From: Hamiltosporidium magnivora
Taxonomy: Eukaryota > Microsporidia > Dubosqiidae
DNA length: 10,279 nucleotides
Direction: 5' to 3'
NCBI GenBank assembly: GCA_004325065.1
Contig: PITI01000614.1
Span: 1-10,279 of the forward strand
Positions within the stretch are counted from its first letter, which is position 1. Each line of letters opens with the position of its first letter. The notes under the pieces are model-generated. The model worked only from the letters and a program-made list of their open reading frames with translations. It was not told the DNA's origin and made no database searches. Of this stretch, positions 1 through 8,168 are shown piece by piece. The position numbers and the translations under genes are program-made.

Positions 1-1369
1 AGTTTTCACTAAGTTGATTTTTTTTATTAAAAAAACGAGAATTTCTATTCATTTCGATATTTTTATTAGATTCATTAGAAATACTTTCACTTGGTGGATT
101 TGTTGTATTCATTAACGTAGTATTTTTATTTGGTCTATAATTATCGTGTTTGTTACTATTTTTGCTTTCTTTAATACTATTTTTTAGTTCGGTAACGCTT
201 TTTTTTAATTCCTCAATATTATTTTCTTCCTTGGTTGAATTAAAATTTTGCAAATTTATACTTAAACTTTGATTTTCTAATTTATTATCCTTGAATTGGT
301 TTTGAAGATTGGTTTTATTTTCTTGATTATTACATGCATTGATACCAAAATTATCTTCTAATTCTGTTGAAGTAGCGAAAAATAAATTATTAGTCTTTGT
401 TTTACAATTATCATGAGGCTTACCATCAAAATCATTTAATGATTTTTTAAAATAACCATTTTGATGTTTTACACTTTCAATATCATTTATTTCTTCAAGA
501 ATTGGAGTAATTTTTGAATTTTTAAAATTAGATTTTATTTTTAATTTAATATTGTCTGTAAGTTGAATTGCCTTTGAATGATTAAAATTTTCTTTTTCTA
601 AATTTATGCCTTCTTGATTATTTAAAGATTCTGAAACATTTAAAATTACTTTTTTATTATTCGAAGGACTTTTCTTAACACAAATATCATGTATTGGTTG
701 AGATATTTTACTTGCCTTAGGAGTATTTATACTTTCAGGTTTAAAATATTCAACATTTTTTTTCTGTAATTTCTTCTGTATTTTTATATTTTCTAAATTA
801 TTTATCTGTAACAATTCTATAATCATATTTTCATTATTATTAAGCTTAAATTCCAATCTATTATTTTTAATAGAGAAATACTTTAAAGAAGAATATTTTA
901 CAATAAAAATCTTATTAGTAAGTATCGTTTTGAAATAATTGTCACAGAAAAATAAATACATGTTTTTGTTCGAATGTTGTTCATTTAAATATAAAAATTT
1001 TGAAATTTTATATCCAAATACAATTTCATTTTTAAAATTTAAAATTCTTAAAAATTCTAATGATTGATTATTAAAATTTCTTGAATTTATTTTGAGAAAA
1101 TGTGATGTCAAAGATAAAAAATAATTGTTTTCTTTTTCAAAAATACTTCCTGGAATACTTTTATAAATTATTTTTATAAATTCTTCTTGTTCATCAACAG
1201 AACGACACTTTAATAATATTTTTCTAATATTTTGTGTTTCTTTTAATAATATTTGTTTTATTAGAATTTTTACTTTTTCATTTTTTAAATTCGTATTTAT
1301 TTTCTTCAGATCATTTAATTCTATCTTTTCTCTAAAAATTCGTTGAATGGTTTGTTTCATTTCATGCAT
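1..1369 (-). CDS. Unrecognised Asn/Lys/Ile-rich protein, C-terminus beyond window
   Basis: A single minus-strand frame stays open from an ATG at 1369-1367 to the window edge: 456 codons with no stop, in DNA where chance stops are very frequent, so it is a real but partial gene. An in-frame TAA lies 9 bases before the ATG; a second Met at codon 4 (1360) is an alternative start. Residues 1-130 look helical and charged (Lys/Glu/Ile/Leu repeats such as IKQILLKETQNIRKILLK). Residues about 125-200 are rich in Phe, Tyr, Ile and Val in alternating patterns, suggesting a beta-rich folded domain. From about residue 205 the chain becomes Asn/Lys/Ser/Glu-rich and is probably disordered, with a short charged stretch, EENNIEELKKSVTELKNSIKE, that may be a coiled coil. 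No signal peptide or membrane segment is visible. No family was recognised. A folded N-terminus plus long disordered tail would fit a scaffold or chromosome-axis protein, but that is speculation. No CCC motif precedes the start. Confidence 0.85.
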   Translation of the reverse strand, partial: MHEMKQTIQRIFREKIELNDLKKINTNLKNEKVKILIKQILLKETQNIRKILLKCRSVDEQEEFIKIIYKSIPGSIFEKENNYFLSLTSHFLKINSRNFNNQSLEFLRILNFKNEIVFGYKISKFLYLNEQHSNKNMYLFFCDNYFKTILTNKIFIVKYSSLKYFSIKNNRLEFKLNNNENMIIELLQINNLENIKIQKKLQKKNVEYFKPESINTPKASKISQPIHDICVKKSPSNNKKVILNVSESLNNQEGINLEKENFNHSKAIQLTDNIKLKIKSNFKNSKITPILEEINDIESVKHQNGYFKKSLNDFDGKPHDNCKTKTNNLFFATSTELEDNFGINACNNQENKTNLQNQFKDNKLENQSLSINLQNFNSTKEENNIEELKKSVTELKNSIKESKNSNKHDNYRPNKNTTLMNTTNPPSESISNESNKNIEMNRNSRFFNKKNQLSEN

Positions 1370-1499
1370 GTTTATGCATTAAAATTTATATTTATACTTA
1401 AATGCATAAAAAGTAATTTAAGAATTATGCTATATCTAAACACATTAAAAGATCAAAATTTAACCCAAACACACTAAATTAAGCTTTTTACTGAATATA

Positions 1500-1541
1500 T
1501 TGATTTATTTTTCTTCTTTGGTTTATATCAATGTAAATTTA
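1500..1541 (+). repeat. Direct repeat, copy 1 (42 bp)
   Basis: This 42-base block (core TTTTTCTTCTTTGGTTTAT) recurs at 1586-1627 with one difference (A at 1531, G at 1617), a spacing of 86 bases. Its end overlaps the left arm of the inverted repeat that follows. The near identity in otherwise drifting AT-rich DNA suggests a recent duplication or an element end. Confidence 0.9.
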
Positions 1542-1561
1542 TATTTTTACACATTATATAA
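1534..1561 (+). repeat. Left arm of 28-bp perfect inverted repeat
   Basis: These 28 bases are the exact reverse complement of 1642-1669, with 80 bases between the arms. The core is ATTTTTACACATTATATAA. The second copy of the 42-bp direct repeat sits inside the loop, so the locus has order direct copy, left arm, direct copy, right arm. A 28-bp perfect palindrome is well beyond chance, even at this base composition. Confidence 0.92.
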
Positions 1562-1585
1562 TTGCTAAGATTCATTAAATATACG

Positions 1586-1627
1586 TTGATTTATTTTTCT
1601 TCTTTGGTTTATATCAGTGTAAATTTA
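1586..1627 (+). repeat. Direct repeat, copy 2 (42 bp)
   Basis: Second copy of the block at 1500-1541, 41 of 42 bases identical, lying between the two arms of the inverted repeat. Confidence 0.9.
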
Positions 1628-1641
1628 ATAAATCTAAAAAT

Positions 1642-1669
1642 TTATATAATGTGTAAAAATATAAATTTA
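1642..1669 (-). repeat. Right arm of 28-bp perfect inverted repeat
   Basis: Exact reverse complement of 1534-1561 (TTATATAATGTGTAAAAAT and on). RNA from either strand through this locus could form a long hairpin. Confidence 0.92.
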
Positions 1670-1927
1670 AAAATCTGTAAGTCAGTTATTACTTTAATAA
1701 ATACCTTTAAATATTCTAAGCAATTAAAATAAATTTGTTCAAAACGAAATTCAAGGAAATATTTCTCTATTAATTAATTAAAAAATAATTTAAAAAAAAA
1801 GTTCTTTAAAACCAATTTTACCAAAATAAGTAAATTAAATAATTTATTTCGTTAAAATAAAATAAATATTTTTTTTAGCCGAAATTCTATTGTAAATATT
1901 ACTGATTCAGTTCTCTTTTACCTTTTC

Positions 1928-2117
1928 AGTGTAGGGGTTGAACAAAAGGAAGTTTTCTTTTTGTTTTTTTAATCTGTTATAACTCTAAATTAAAGGGATT
2001 GTACTATAGATCGAATGTGACTTATATCCCATCAAAATAAAAAAAATAATTTTCAGACCATTTCTACACACTTTTTTCCAACCAAATGGTTTTTTATGTG
2101 GTTATCATCCCTACACT
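1928..2117. mobile_element. Probable small terminal-inverted-repeat element (MITE-like)
   Basis: The left end reads AGTGTAGGGGTTGAACAAAA and the right end, on the other strand, reads AGTGTAGGGATGATAACC: nine bases pair perfectly and the match then decays. About 190 bases lie between the outer ends, with no coding capacity. The GTGTAGGGG...ACAAAAGG style of end resembles Tc1/mariner termini. This is pattern memory, not an alignment. The interior also carries GGGAT (1995) facing ATCCC (about 2026). No clear TA target duplication is visible; the left flank is TTTTC and the right flank TTTTT. A chance GC-rich inverted pair remains possible. Confidence 0.45.
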
Positions 2118-2144
2118 TTTTATTGTAAATCTAAGAAATAATTT

Positions 2145-2176
2145 AGTATAAATTATAAAATTTATAATTGTATACT
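2145..2176. repeat. Near-perfect AT palindrome
   Basis: AGTATA plus AATTATAAA (2145-2159) pairs with TTTATAATT plus TATACT (2161-2176) around a single-base centre at 2160, with one unpaired G at 2170. All 15 pairs match. It could extrude as a cruciform. It lies about 30 bases from the right end of the probable inverted-repeat element. No coding role. Confidence 0.8.
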
Positions 2177-2750
2177 CCAATTCCCATGAATTGTACACAT
2201 TTAATTGAATAATAGAATTTAACAATTACTTTAAGATAAAATTATAGAGTATAAATTACTAAATGAAGTTTACAAAATATATTTTTATTCTTTTAATTCG
2301 GTAATTAATTAACTACTAAGTGAATTTCTATGTAAAGAAATGGATATAAAATTGGTAAGAAATATATTTGATTTTATAATTTGGCAACGAAAAATATTTT
2401 AGAATAATTTAATTGTTAATAAAAGTTGAGCAAATAAATAACATAAAATCAAAACTGTAAATGGTAAATGGGAAATATTTAAAAACAGGTGATTTTAATA
2501 GATATCATTTTTATATTTATATTTTTACAAATGGAAAGATTGGACAATTATATTTTGATAAGAATTAATTAAATCGGTAATAAAATAGTTAATTATATGA
2601 CAGGTACACATTCTTTAAATGAATTATTAAAAATGTCATTTATCTTATCTGAAAATACGGTTCTAGATTGATTAAAACAAATTTATGCTATATATTAGTT
2701 ATTAATGTCGAGGATTAATTGTATAAAGATATAAAAAATATACTAGAAAT

Positions 2751-3080
2751 TTAATATACAATGACTTTAAGCTCTAAATATTGTGTGATTGAAGGTGAAC
2801 ATATATAAATACCTCTTTTCCTCAAAACTGTGTTTTTGGATTCTAAATAATTAATAATTTCTTTATCTAAATTTCTATTATTAAAAAATAAAATCGGTAT
2901 TATCAACAAATTACTTAAAATGGAAATAATACTTATTTTTGTCACAAGTTTTTCATTTATTTCGGTTATTATATTATTCCAATCGGTTTCAGATATTCTC
3001 CGTTTGATTTTATCTGGAATGCCAGTGAGAAATCGTATTTTTCGTGTACGAGGATCTCTTGGTATATAAAATACTTCCAT
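2751..3080 (-). CDS. ERF4: Erf4/GOLGA7-family palmitoyltransferase partner protein
   Basis: 109 residues, complete. In this family the protein binds and stabilises a DHHC palmitoyl-acyltransferase (Erf2 in yeast, ZDHHC9 in animals) at endomembranes, where the pair S-palmitoylates Ras-type proteins. What is seen: an N-terminal FYIPRDPRTRKIRF (residues 4-17), like the family's opening hydrophobic-I-x-RD-Y/x motif; IPDKIKRRI (21-29) followed by a helix ending in an IN pair (41-42); a hydrophobic segment (49-66); and a C-terminal block YLESKNTVLRKRGIYICSP then LELKVIVY (78-109) that matches the family's end in spacing and pattern. It is shorter than animal GOLGA7 (about 137 residues) and much shorter than yeast Erf4, as expected in a reduced genome. 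An in-frame TAA 9 bases upstream fixes the ATG at 3080. A CCCC lies about 37 bases before it. It is followed upstream by the homeobox gene in the same orientation. Family assignment is by recognition without a search. Confidence 0.8.
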   Translation of the reverse strand: MEVFYIPRDPRTRKIRFLTGIPDKIKRRISETDWNNIITEINEKLVTKISIISILSNLLIIPILFFNNRNLDKEIINYLESKNTVLRKRGIYICSPSITQYLELKVIVY

Positions 3081-3308
3081 ATCGTTATCTTATAAAAATA
3101 TATTTAAATTAAAAAAGGGGTATTTTTTTATTGGGCTTATCTTTATTCTCCAATTATCTTCCTTTATTCACTATCAATCAAAAAATATTAAGAAAATTAT
3201 TTTAATTAGAAAAATAAAATTTACAAATTTAAAAAAAAATGATTTTCGAACATTTTATATAGAAAGGAAGAGATAAATAATAGAGAAATAAATTAATTGT
3301 CAAAAATC

Positions 3309-3326
3309 ACTTTTTATTTATTCATT
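3309..3326 (-). promoter_or_regulatory. Polyadenylation signal overlapping the homeobox stop codon
   Basis: On the minus strand the sequence around the stop reads GAATAAATAAAAAG, so an AATAAA hexamer begins within the last codon and runs through the TAA. Stop codons overlapping poly(A) signals are common in compact microsporidian genes. The function is inferred from the hexamer alone. Confidence 0.45.
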
Positions 3327-3791
3327 TCGTTGTTTATCTCCATACTTTCCACTATCACCGTAATATCCATCATAAGATTGGTCATAATATCCATAATCGT
3401 TAATATGATAATATCCGTTATCTCTACCTCTACTTGAATATCCACCGTATGGGATATACTGATGAGGTGGATATTCAATATACTCGTGTTCGAAGTGTCC
3501 TCTTCTATCACTTCTATGTGTAACAGTTTCCTTTACAGCTTTATCTTTGGCACGACGATTTTGAAACCAAATTTGTACATTTTTAACGGGAATTTTAATT
3601 TCTTTAGATAAAACTTCTTTAATTTCGTTGGTTGGATGGGCTGATGATTGAAATGATTCTTCAAGTGCATTCAACTGCTCGAGTGAAAGTTTTGTACGAG
3701 TACGTTTAGAACACTTTGATTTATTATAACTATTCAATATTTCTCTAGTTGAATCAATAAATTTAACGTTTTTTGGCGGTGTAGCTCTCAT
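3318..3791 (-). CDS. Homeodomain transcription factor with Tyr/Gly-rich tail
   Basis: 157 residues, complete. It is a nuclear DNA-binding protein. The homeodomain spans about residues 28-87: basic N-terminal arm KRTRTK (Arg at homeodomain positions 3 and 5), helix 1 with Leu16 and Phe20 (L43, F47), a proline-containing loop (H52-P53), and recognition helix VQIWFQNRRAKDK (72-84). It has the invariant Trp48, Phe49, Asn51 and Arg53 (W75, F76, N78, R80) and Gln at position 50 (Q77), as in Antennapedia-type domains. No three-residue (TALE) insertion is present. Residues 104-157 are low complexity with 14 tyrosines plus many Gly and Asp, an unusual tail that could serve in activation or condensation. 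In-frame TGA upstream and the motif CCCC four bases before the ATG support the start. The stop TAA overlaps an AATAAA-type polyadenylation signal. The Erf4-like gene lies 237 bases downstream in the same direction. Which microsporidian homeobox group it belongs to is not resolved. Confidence 0.95.
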   Translation of the reverse strand: MRATPPKNVKFIDSTREILNSYNKSKCSKRTRTKLSLEQLNALEESFQSSAHPTNEIKEVLSKEIKIPVKNVQIWFQNRRAKDKAVKETVTHRSDRRGHFEHEYIEYPPHQYIPYGGYSSRGRDNGYYHINDYGYYDQSYDGYYGDSGKYGDKQRNE

Positions 3792-3802
3792 ATTAGGGGT
3801 AA
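3792..3802 (-). promoter_or_regulatory. CCC start-site motif of the homeobox gene
   Basis: Reading on the minus strand, TTACCCCTAAT runs directly into the ATG at 3791. C runs are rare in this intergenic DNA. In Nosema and related microsporidia a CCC motif within a few bases of the start codon is a known transcription or start signal, and this placement fits it. Confidence 0.6.
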
Positions 3803-5420
3803 TTATTTGATTATTTATATATCAATATATTACATTTATCATCCAATTATTTTCAGAATTAATACAAAAAAGGATACAACTGTTGAAAATAAATGACTTT
3901 TTTTCATTCAAAAACGAAGATGTCGGTTAAACATGTGTTTTAAGATTATTATTTGAATATTAACGTAAAAAGGCAAATAAGTAATATAATATTGCCAAAT
4001 TTACCATTTTAATACCGAAGTTATTTCTTCAACCATTTCGTATATAAATGTTTTATTGTTATATTTCTTTATTTTTAAAATATTTTTTTTGCTTAATTAC
4101 TTGACAGCTGAAAAAAAAACAATTTTCGTGATTCTCAATTTACTATTTACAGACAAATTGGTTCATTTGGTCAAGAATAGCAAATATAGTGTCATTTTTA
4201 TACCGAAATTTATATTTTGATGAAAAATAAAAGTATTTTTTACAAAAAAAAGATAAATGAAAAAAAAAATATTTTTTAAGAAAAATTAGTAAAGAAAAAT
4301 GAAAAAGAGATACAGTCAAATAATTTTATAAATTATAAAATATTCTCATTAATAATCTAAATATATTCAAATATTAAAATATTCTATTAATTATAAAAAA
4401 ACCAGCAAATAAAAATAATTTAAAAATAAAAAGTTATAATAAAACCAATTATTTTTAGACATAAGTAAAAAAAATAAAAAAATTTTTTTTAGAGCTTCTT
4501 AATTCGAAATAATAGATTAGTCAATAAATAACTACTTGGCTGATCTAATTTATTCAATTGGTTATAAAAATAATGAATTTAAATAATTATACCAATTCGC
4601 TTTATATTTTACTTAGTTTATCTTACTTGTTTCTAGTTATTTGTTCCATTAATTAACAATAAAAAAAATTTAATTATAAAAATATTTTTTTCAAATTAAA
4701 ATCTCTTATCGATAAATGAATTTTTTTTAATAAAAAACTTAAAAAAATTTACCATATAATTTGAAAATTTCGAAACTGATATTTTTTTAGAATAATTCTA
4801 CTTATTTTATATTTTATGAAGTTTTTACCATTAAATTTAAAGCCTCAAATTCTATACCATAAACAATTCAAAGAATTGTAAAATATTATCTGTCAGATCA
4901 AAGTATAGCTAAACTATGCGTAATAGGACCTGAATATCAAATATAAATTGGGTTTTCAAACCTTTTTTGAAGGTATGGTAATGATAATCTATAAAGATGT
5001 TTGGTATCAAATATAAGATGATTCATTATCATATTATTCAATAACTGGTATAATTTATTTAAATTAGGAAATTATTTCAGTTTTTAATAAAATATTTTAG
5101 ATTTAAATATTTTGTTAAATAGTTTTTTTAAAACAACGAATAGCTTTTTTTAAAAGAAATAAATTTATTTCAAAATCCAAAACATTTTTTATTTGATTAA
5201 AGCATAGTCAAAATAAAACATATTTTTATGTTTACAATGCAATTTTCAGAGTTTAATTCAGATATTTGGAATATGTTAATACTATTTTTTTTCAATATCA
5301 ATAGCAAAACGTATTTACAAGTTGTAACTTACTTTATTACAGCTTAATATAAATTTTTCTGATAAATCTAAATAGATTATATTTATTGGTTAAATTTATA
5401 TCATTTATCAGTTTATAATA

Positions 5421-5562
5421 GTCAATATATCTAATATTTAATTTAAAATTGTTGTTAGAATTCATTATAAATCATTGATCACTTTGAAATGGTAAATATA
5501 TCTAATATTTAATTTAAAATTGTTGTTAGAATTCATTATAAATCATTGATCACTTTGAAATA
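5421..5562. repeat. Tandem duplication, two 71-bp units
   Basis: Unit 5421-5491 is followed directly by unit 5492-5562. They differ only at 5423/5494 (C/A) and at the junction base 5491/5562 (G/A). The unit contains AATTGTTGTTAGAATTCATT and ATCATTGATCACTTTGAAAT. The sequence is non-coding. The near identity points to recent slippage or unequal exchange; only two copies exist here. Confidence 0.95.
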
Positions 5563-5690
5563 GTTAATTTTACAAATATATTGGCAAAAAAATTATTCAA
5601 ATAATAATTTTAAATCTTCCATTGTTTCATCGATTTACAATATAAATAGCCAAATTACATATACAATTCTAAGCTATTGAATCGTCAGAG

Positions 5691-6249
5691 GAACAAAAAA
5701 TAACCATGATTAAAGTGGCTTTAACTAAGGATGCGAGAATATTTTTTTTGAGGTGTGGGAGAGACTCCTGTCAAAAGCTTTAGGTCATACAAAAATTATA
5801 ATTGTGGGTTTTTTGCAACAAACAAAAATATTCTAGGACTAAGAATCTAGTAAGAAAAAATATATGAATGAAATATCGGCGGTATGCCTAAGTTCATCAC
5901 ACACACATCGAAAGTCGTACTCATTGTTATTCGGATGTCTATAAGCGAAAAAAGCGGGCCATTACTGAACACTAAGGCTTTCTCACCTTGTTTCTTTGTT
6001 TGAGTCTTTTATTATGTGTCTTCGGTAGTTAGGCGAGAAATCTTTGTAAGCGAATAAGTTTACGCCTCTATACATTCAATTATGAACATTGCTTAGTATT
6101 CCTTACATTCAAAAGTGGACAATTACTCAAGCCGAAAGGATATATTTATACTACAAACGTATGTGATTTTCTCAATAATTTAAATGCATATCATGTTAAG
6201 TTTTTTAATGGTATGTTTAAATAATTTAACTGATTCTAGTGGGGCCAGC
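5691..6249. other. Unassigned, less AT-rich non-coding stretch
   Basis: From about 5690 the sequence becomes noticeably richer in G and C (for example GGTGTGGGAGAGACTCCTGT near 5752 and GCGAAAAAAGCGGGCC near 5944), unlike the DNA to its left. No reading frame survives on either strand and no RNA family was recognised. TAGTGGGGCCAGCT just before 6250 could be the worn left end of the hAT element that follows. The rest may be its untranslated part or another decayed element. Confidence 0.5.
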
Positions 6250-7795
6250 TATGTCAAAAAAAGACAATGTAACAATACGATTGGTGCTTACTGATCTACT
6301 TGTATAACAGAATGGAATGCTAATCAAAAGCCTAGTACTTTCTATGCTCCAAGATATTTTTAAATTGCAAACTCAAACCATAATATTTATCAGAGCATTT
6401 CTGCAATCTACATGGTAGATAAGGGCGCATACCATGAATAACTTGAAATACAAAAAGACTTGATTTAATTCCGGTGATATAATCTCAAAATTATCCGGGT
6501 CGGGAATTCTAAAGCCCCAATTAGAGATGCCCTATCAAGTAGCATATATGTGTTCCAAGAAAAAAAAACCACATATGATCGCTGGGAATTGTGTAAACCA
6601 TGCACATTAATAATACTTAAAAAGTATTGGATTTTGAAGTACATAATAAAATCCAGCAGATTTTTTTGTCGACAATATAATTTGATCGTGAATTCAAGAT
6701 TTCAATAAAGATATTTTACTGCGGATAATAGAAGCCATGGGAATCGGGCTGCTAAAAATAAGTATACACTTGCATGAATCAATCAATGTTTATAACCACA
6801 ATCAACACTGGCATCTGTGCGATATATACAAGAAAATGAATTATAAAACGATTTCTATTTTGTGCGCTACTGGAGCCGAGTTTGAGAGAAAATCCTTTTA
6901 ACGATCACCCTAAAGATTTTTTAAACGTGAACTACTATTAGATGTGATTGACTCATATACACAATAGGCTCCAGAGATGCCAGACAAAAATCTTTGATTT
7001 CACAGATAAAAAGAAAATCATTGCAATTTAGAATATCGCATGTTGCCTATATTTTCATGCACTTAGTGTGAAAACCTTGCCAAAATTTCCCAAAAAAACC
7101 TCTAATTCCATAAATAAATCTAGTCAAATACAACCGCGGATGAGCTTCAGATCATGGTATTTTCGTTTTTTGTGAAGGATTTCTGCTGCAAATATTCTGC
7201 TTATATACACACCGAACATGATACTCTCTAAAATCCAACTGCTACGTTGGGTTTTTTGGAATCCCGAGAAGAATTTATTTAGTTACTGACCAGTAGAAAC
7301 TGTGATTTAGTAAAATATTTTGAGAGTATGGAAGCTGTTCTGAGACTAGCCTACCTAGCCGATATATACAGCGAATTTAATAATTGAACGTATCAATAAA
7401 AAGATTTGGACAATTATAATAGCTAGTGAAAAATTATCATCATTTATTGAAAAACTAGAAATTCGGGTACTTCGATTTGAATTTCGGGTCAACTTTCACT
7501 TCTTTTATTAAAGTGAATTGGAAAATGAAAAAATACAATTCCACTCAGCATTACAATGTATCTGAATTCTTGCGAATTCTTTAATGGATAGTTATGTACT
7601 AGAAATATTACTAAAATTCAAAGATGGACACTGAATTAATTTCTATATAACCTGAATTCGTTGGATTATTATGATTTAAAAAAGAATATCTTATTGAAAT
7701 GAGAGATATTGAAGATATTCAAAAAAATTTGAGCAATTGGAATCGCAAAATACTTTTTATACGTCATTGGAACTTTATTTATAGTTGGTAAAATA
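6250..7795 (+). pseudogene. Decayed hAT transposase, ZBED5/FAM200-like
   Basis: Plus-strand remains of a transposase that cuts and pastes hAT-type DNA transposons. No frame is intact, but collinear family blocks recur in the right order across shifted frames. They are: an N-terminal MSKK at 6251 with a broken BED-finger region (to about 6350); YQVAYMCSKKKKPHMIAG at 6533-6586, matching the family's conserved VAY-x-IAK-x-KKPHTI block; IHLHESINVYNHNQH at 6764-6808, where the family has its catalytic LQLDEST, so the Asp is now His; a CxxxHALSVKTLP block at about 7041-7082, corresponding to the THC-xxHR-xAL-xxKTLP segment; YIHTEHDTL (7205-7231), at the place of LHTEVRWLS; LAYLADIYSEFN at 7346-7381, the family's most recognisable motif; and a LIEMRD block near 7690. 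Many stops and at least three frame changes are present. ZBED5-type hATs are known mainly from animals, so transfer from an animal host is plausible. Target duplications were not found. Confidence 0.75.
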
Positions 7796-7800
7796 AACAC

Positions 7801-7844
7801 CGCTGTTTTTTTCTATTTTAGCCTTCTACTCGTGTAAAACAGCG
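7801..7844. repeat. 9-bp perfect inverted repeat
   Basis: CGCTGTTTT at 7801-7809 is the reverse complement of AAAACAGCG at 7836-7844, with a 26-base loop. It lies just after the last recognisable hAT block. It could be a sub-terminal repeat of that element or chance. Confidence 0.6.
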
Positions 7845-8113
7845 TTTTAATCATATTCTTGTGGAAAATTTGTGATAAATCGCTATAATGCAAGTGGTTT
7901 TTTACGCGCGTCTCTTTAAAAAAATGTATTCCTTCACAAATATTATAATAAGCAAGCATCAATTGCCAGTCAAAGTTTAATTAATATTATTTGAGAACGA
8001 AATGTAAACCGCACAATTTTTAAATCAACAAAAAAATTGCAAAAAATATATTTCTTCTTTTAACCTACAGAAACTAGAAAGACTATTTCCTCTGTGTGCG
8101 AAAACCTATTTTC

Positions 8114-8168
8114 AAATTTAAAGAATGTGTTTCATTTCAAAGGTAAAGAAACACTGATGCATAAATTT
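8114..8168. repeat. Two-part imperfect hairpin
   Basis: GTGTTTC (8127-8133) pairs with GAAACAC (8148-8154) over a 14-base loop, and outside it AAATTTA (8114-8120) pairs with TAAATTT (8162-8168). The two helices are separated by a near-symmetric internal loop. No known RNA family was recognised. Confidence 0.4.

Larger units (their letters stand above)
1370..2750. other. Intergenic region with repeats
   Basis: This stretch of about 1.4 kb separates two minus-strand genes and shows no convincing reading frame on either strand. It holds the direct/inverted repeat complex, the probable small inverted-repeat element and the palindrome listed separately. The part from 2180 to 2750 is plain AT-rich sequence with nothing recognisable. 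The promoter of the left gene should lie just above 1369, but no distinct motif is evident there. Confidence 0.7.
3792..5690. other. Extremely AT-rich gene-free region
   Basis: About 1.9 kb upstream of the homeobox gene with no supported reading frame, long A and T runs, and very few G or C bases. The proximal 200-300 bases must contain the homeobox promoter. Two short near-copies of TATCAAATATAA (about 4937 and 5004) and the 71-bp tandem duplication are the only structures noticed. No RNA gene or transposon trace was recognised. Confidence 0.65.

Noticed and set aside
3314..3511. Minus-strand 65-residue open frame inside the homeobox gene
   Set aside because: It overlaps the low-complexity tail of the homeodomain gene in another frame, has repetitive Ile/Asp/Met content, and is explained by the codon bias of that tail.
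4930..5030. Short repeats TATCAAATATAA and an ATGATAAT/ATTATCAT pair
   Set aside because: Matches of 8-12 bases are expected by chance in DNA this AT-rich.
5690..6250. Ribosomal RNA gene or fragment
   Set aside because: The composition is suggestive, but none of the universally conserved rRNA core sequences could be seen.
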